Both the position numbers and the translations under genes were made by a program. A DNA stretch of 64,000 nucleotides from Fluviicola chungangensis (lineage in GTDB: Bacteria; Bacteroidota; Bacteroidia; Flavobacteriales_D; Crocinitomicaceae), in assembly GCF_007558725.1 (NCBI RefSeq), contig NZ_VLPL01000006.1, forward strand, positions 124,001-188,000, in the 5' to 3' direction. Shown here in pieces: positions 62,160 through 64,000 of the stretch. Under the pieces are notes generated by a model. The model made no database searches. It was not told where the DNA came from and saw nothing but the letters and a program-made list of their open reading frames with translations. Every line of letters begins with the position of its first letter. The first letter of the stretch is position 1.

Positions 62160-62933
62160 TCAAAAAAGGTTCTTGAAAATAACACTTGCTGAAATGTAAT
62201 GGACCGATTTCTCCCCGGCGGGAACATGTAAGAGATCATTCATATATCCAAGATTATAGCTGATCTTATTGTTTTTGGTGTGGTAAGAAATAACAGCAGA
62301 CAAACGTGTTTCTCCATACTGGAAATGCTTCCACTCCTGGCTGGCTTCCTCGAAATCTGTTGAAAACAAAAATTCAAAACCCGCAATTACACTCAATCTT
62401 TTTGCTGGAACCAGGTCAAATTCGCTTTGAAATTTTAAACGCGACCTGAAAGCCGAAGAAACTTTCCAATCCCTGAATTCGGGATCATAAAACTTGCGGT
62501 ATTCCTGTCTGAATGCAATGGAAGGTATTCCTTTTTTCTTCCAGCTTTTCATAATACGTGAATAAAGGCGGAATTCTTGTTTGAATCGGTCTTCAGCAGC
62601 CAAATACGGGTAGTTTTTTTCAAATTCATTTTGATGACGGTAACTTACAGCCAAAGAAACACTCCAAGCTGGTTTGAATTTGAATTTCACTTCTTCATTT
62701 AGCACGAAAATTCCCAGGCGATCAAAAACATTGATATCATCAACAGTACTTTGACCTGCAAAGCCAAAATAGGTCATCGAAGAAAACCTCCCGGCCGAAT
62801 CCAGTTTTTGGTCCAGGCCAATGGCAAACCACAAATTCATTTTTGAATTACTTCCCAAACCGGGAGGAGTTAACTGACCGATGGAATAGGAATTATTCAA
62901 AAGAAAAATGAAAAGAAACATTTTTAATTTCAT
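62160..62933 (-). CDS. DUF2490-type outer-membrane beta-barrel protein
   Basis: A 257-residue protein. The ATG at 62933 gives a signal peptide (MKLKMFLFIFLLNNSYSIGQ); an earlier in-frame start at 63017 would overlap the upstream gene. The body shows alternating strands (MNLWFAIGLDQKLD, WSVSLAVSYRHQNEF, EFRLYSRIMKSWKKKGIPSI, SVIAGFEFLFS, ISYNLGYMNDL) with a final aromatic strand ending KNLF, the outer-membrane barrel signal. This matches DUF2490 proteins. Function unknown. Confidence 0.78.
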   Translation of the reverse strand: MKLKMFLFIFLLNNSYSIGQLTPPGLGSNSKMNLWFAIGLDQKLDSAGRFSSMTYFGFAGQSTVDDINVFDRLGIFVLNEEVKFKFKPAWSVSLAVSYRHQNEFEKNYPYLAAEDRFKQEFRLYSRIMKSWKKKGIPSIAFRQEYRKFYDPEFRDWKVSSAFRSRLKFQSEFDLVPAKRLSVIAGFEFLFSTDFEEASQEWKHFQYGETRLSAVISYHTKNNKISYNLGYMNDLLHVPAGEKSVHYISASVIFKNLF

Positions 62934-62994
62934 TGCTTTTATTCGTTTGGGGCAAGAATTTGAATTATTGATCATTCTCTTGATTCGAAAGAGT

Positions 62995-64000
62995 CTACAC
63001 AAAATCAATCTTATCAATCAACTTATTGTTTTGGAAATAATATGCTTCAAAAGATTTCTTTCGGTTAACTGCATATACTGCCTCAATCATAATCTTATCT
63101 GCTTTTGGCGATCGGTTTTTTACATTCTTTTGCTGTTGAACAGATAATTCAGCGAAAGGGATAGTTTGCTCAAATTCAAACCCCTCATCGTATGTAAATT
63201 CAAGTTCGTAATTTGCCTGTTGCAGTTTTAGTTTTTGATTATAGACCATTAAGTCGGAGTCAGTTATCATCGTCTTTTCAGAGAATAAATTCTGTCCGGA
63301 TTGTACCAGCATCATGACTCCGGAAAAAACCATTGCCGAATATCCGATTTTCCGGAAGGAGAGTTCGCTCAATTTTGGTAAAATCCATTTCATTAACAAG
63401 GTCGAAAAAACGGCTGAAGCGGTAACTACCAAACCAATCAAGATGACTTCATTACCTATCAACCCGAACAAACAATACAGGATAATTTTGAATAAATGCA
63501 ATACAATTTCATTTGCAGCCCGTGTTGCAACAATCTCTTCTTTTGTCAAACCGTAACGCAGGTAAAATCGATTGAATAAAAGTCCTACCGCACCGGTTAA
63601 CCCGGACAAAAATCCGGCAGACAATCCTATCAACACCAATTTAATAACAGATGGTCTTCGGTCAGAATCAAGCATTTTCTGCTTCCTAAAAAGAAAAGTC
63701 AGGTTACTTACCAAAAAAGCTCCCATTACAATTTCCAGGTATATCGGGTTTATGTATTTCAAGAGTAATGCTCCCAACCAAACAGCCGGTAAAGCTGCAG
63801 GAACAAAATATTGAACTACATCCCAGCAAATATTCTTTCGAAATACAATGAGTCTTGAGGCAGAGCTGGAGAAAGTGCCGATAGATAATGCTGCTGGAAC
63901 CTGACTCACGGAAAGAAATTGACCTAAAACAGGAATGAGCATAAGCCCTGCGCCTCCTCCACAAATAGCACTGATCGAAAATGCCAAAAGACAAACTATA
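62995..64000 (-). CDS. TauE/SafE-family permease with C-terminal extension (5' end outside the window)
   Basis: The frame is open to the right edge, so the start lies beyond it; an internal TTG at 63987 is probably not the start. It has about eight helices, the family's CGGGAGLMLIPVL loop at the N terminus and AGFLSGLTGAVGLLF in the second half. A charged extension of about 95 residues (FSEKTMITDSDLMVYNQKLK onward to KIDFV) follows the last helix and is not part of the usual permease. TauE/SafE proteins export sulfonates or sulfite; substrate unknown. Confidence 0.85.
   Translation of the reverse strand, partial: IVCLLAFSISAICGGGAGLMLIPVLGQFLSVSQVPAALSIGTFSSSASRLIVFRKNICWDVVQYFVPAALPAVWLGALLLKYINPIYLEIVMGAFLVSNLTFLFRKQKMLDSDRRPSVIKLVLIGLSAGFLSGLTGAVGLLFNRFYLRYGLTKEEIVATRAANEIVLHLFKIILYCLFGLIGNEVILIGLVVTASAVFSTLLMKWILPKLSELSFRKIGYSAMVFSGVMMLVQSGQNLFSEKTMITDSDLMVYNQKLKLQQANYELEFTYDEGFEFEQTIPFAELSVQQQKNVKNRSPKADKIMIEAVYAVNRKKSFEAYYFQNNKLIDKIDFV

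Noticed and set aside
1-64000. CRISPR arrays, tRNA or rRNA genes, insertion sequences, prophage
   Set aside because: I looked for regular direct repeats, cloverleaf-like spacers, rRNA-like stretches, transposases and phage structural genes and saw none; nearly all spacers are under 300 bases.

Overview
The window reads as chromosome of a Bacteroidota bacterium, most likely order Flavobacteriales (a Fluviicola/Crocinitomicaceae-like genome is a guess). Signs are the gliding genes gldE and gldD behind mutY-ssb, C-terminal type IX secretion (T9SS) sorting domains on two secreted proteins, -7 boxes of the Bacteroidota type TAnnTTTG, no obvious Shine-Dalgarno sequences, a DnaJ with only half of the usual zinc-finger motifs, and a 30-residue AURKAIP1/COX24-type ribosomal protein gene. 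I see no rRNA, tRNA, insertion sequence, prophage or CRISPR array.

Layout. 1-9.8 kb: the start of dihydroorotase and a polyprenol-phosphate mannose synthase-like enzyme (minus); a secreted LVIVD protein and a lipoprotein (plus); hup, the small ribosomal gene, rng and recX (minus); mutY-ssb-gldE-gldD (plus). 9.9-20 kb: a secreted M14 carboxypeptidase, small unknown genes, rhodanese-dedA-aroE, DUF4442-nitronate monooxygenase, an outer-membrane protein and menA-menC. 20-33.6 kb: dnaK, two APC permeases, an UbiB-like kinase, an ABC ATPase with a large membrane partner, and alaS. 33.6-48.6 kb: a surface-glycan locus (flippase, two glycosyltransferase-like proteins, then a tightly packed pseudaminic-acid operon pseB-pseC...pseF...pseH...pseI with three methyltransferases, a PhyH-type dioxygenase, an SDR/ATP-grasp fusion and a HAD phosphatase). 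48.6-64 kb: a YfhO-like membrane protein, three tandem secreted paralogues of unknown function, a sigma-54-type response regulator without a DNA-binding domain, Ppx/GppA, a NatAB-type exporter, a CPBP protease, grpE-dnaJ, a DUF2490 protein and the 3' part of a TauE/SafE permease.

How the parts work together. The glycan locus should make CMP-pseudaminic acid or a modified form and assemble it into a surface polymer or glycoprotein glycan, but no pseG (UDP-sugar hydrolase) is visible. The extra methyltransferases, dioxygenase and SDR/ATP-grasp-HAD pair suggest an unusually decorated nonulosonic acid. The two chaperone loci, dnaK and grpE-dnaJ, are 39 kb apart but share a TGACAGGAAA motif upstream, a possible common heat-shock element.

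The best candidates for something undescribed are the three tandem secreted paralogues at 51.8-54.7 kb, the SDR/ATP-grasp plus HAD pair at 45.0-47.5 kb, the UbiB/ABC/membrane-protein operon at 26.2-30.9 kb, and a perfect 17-bp inverted repeat inside the dioxygenase gene at 40.9 kb.
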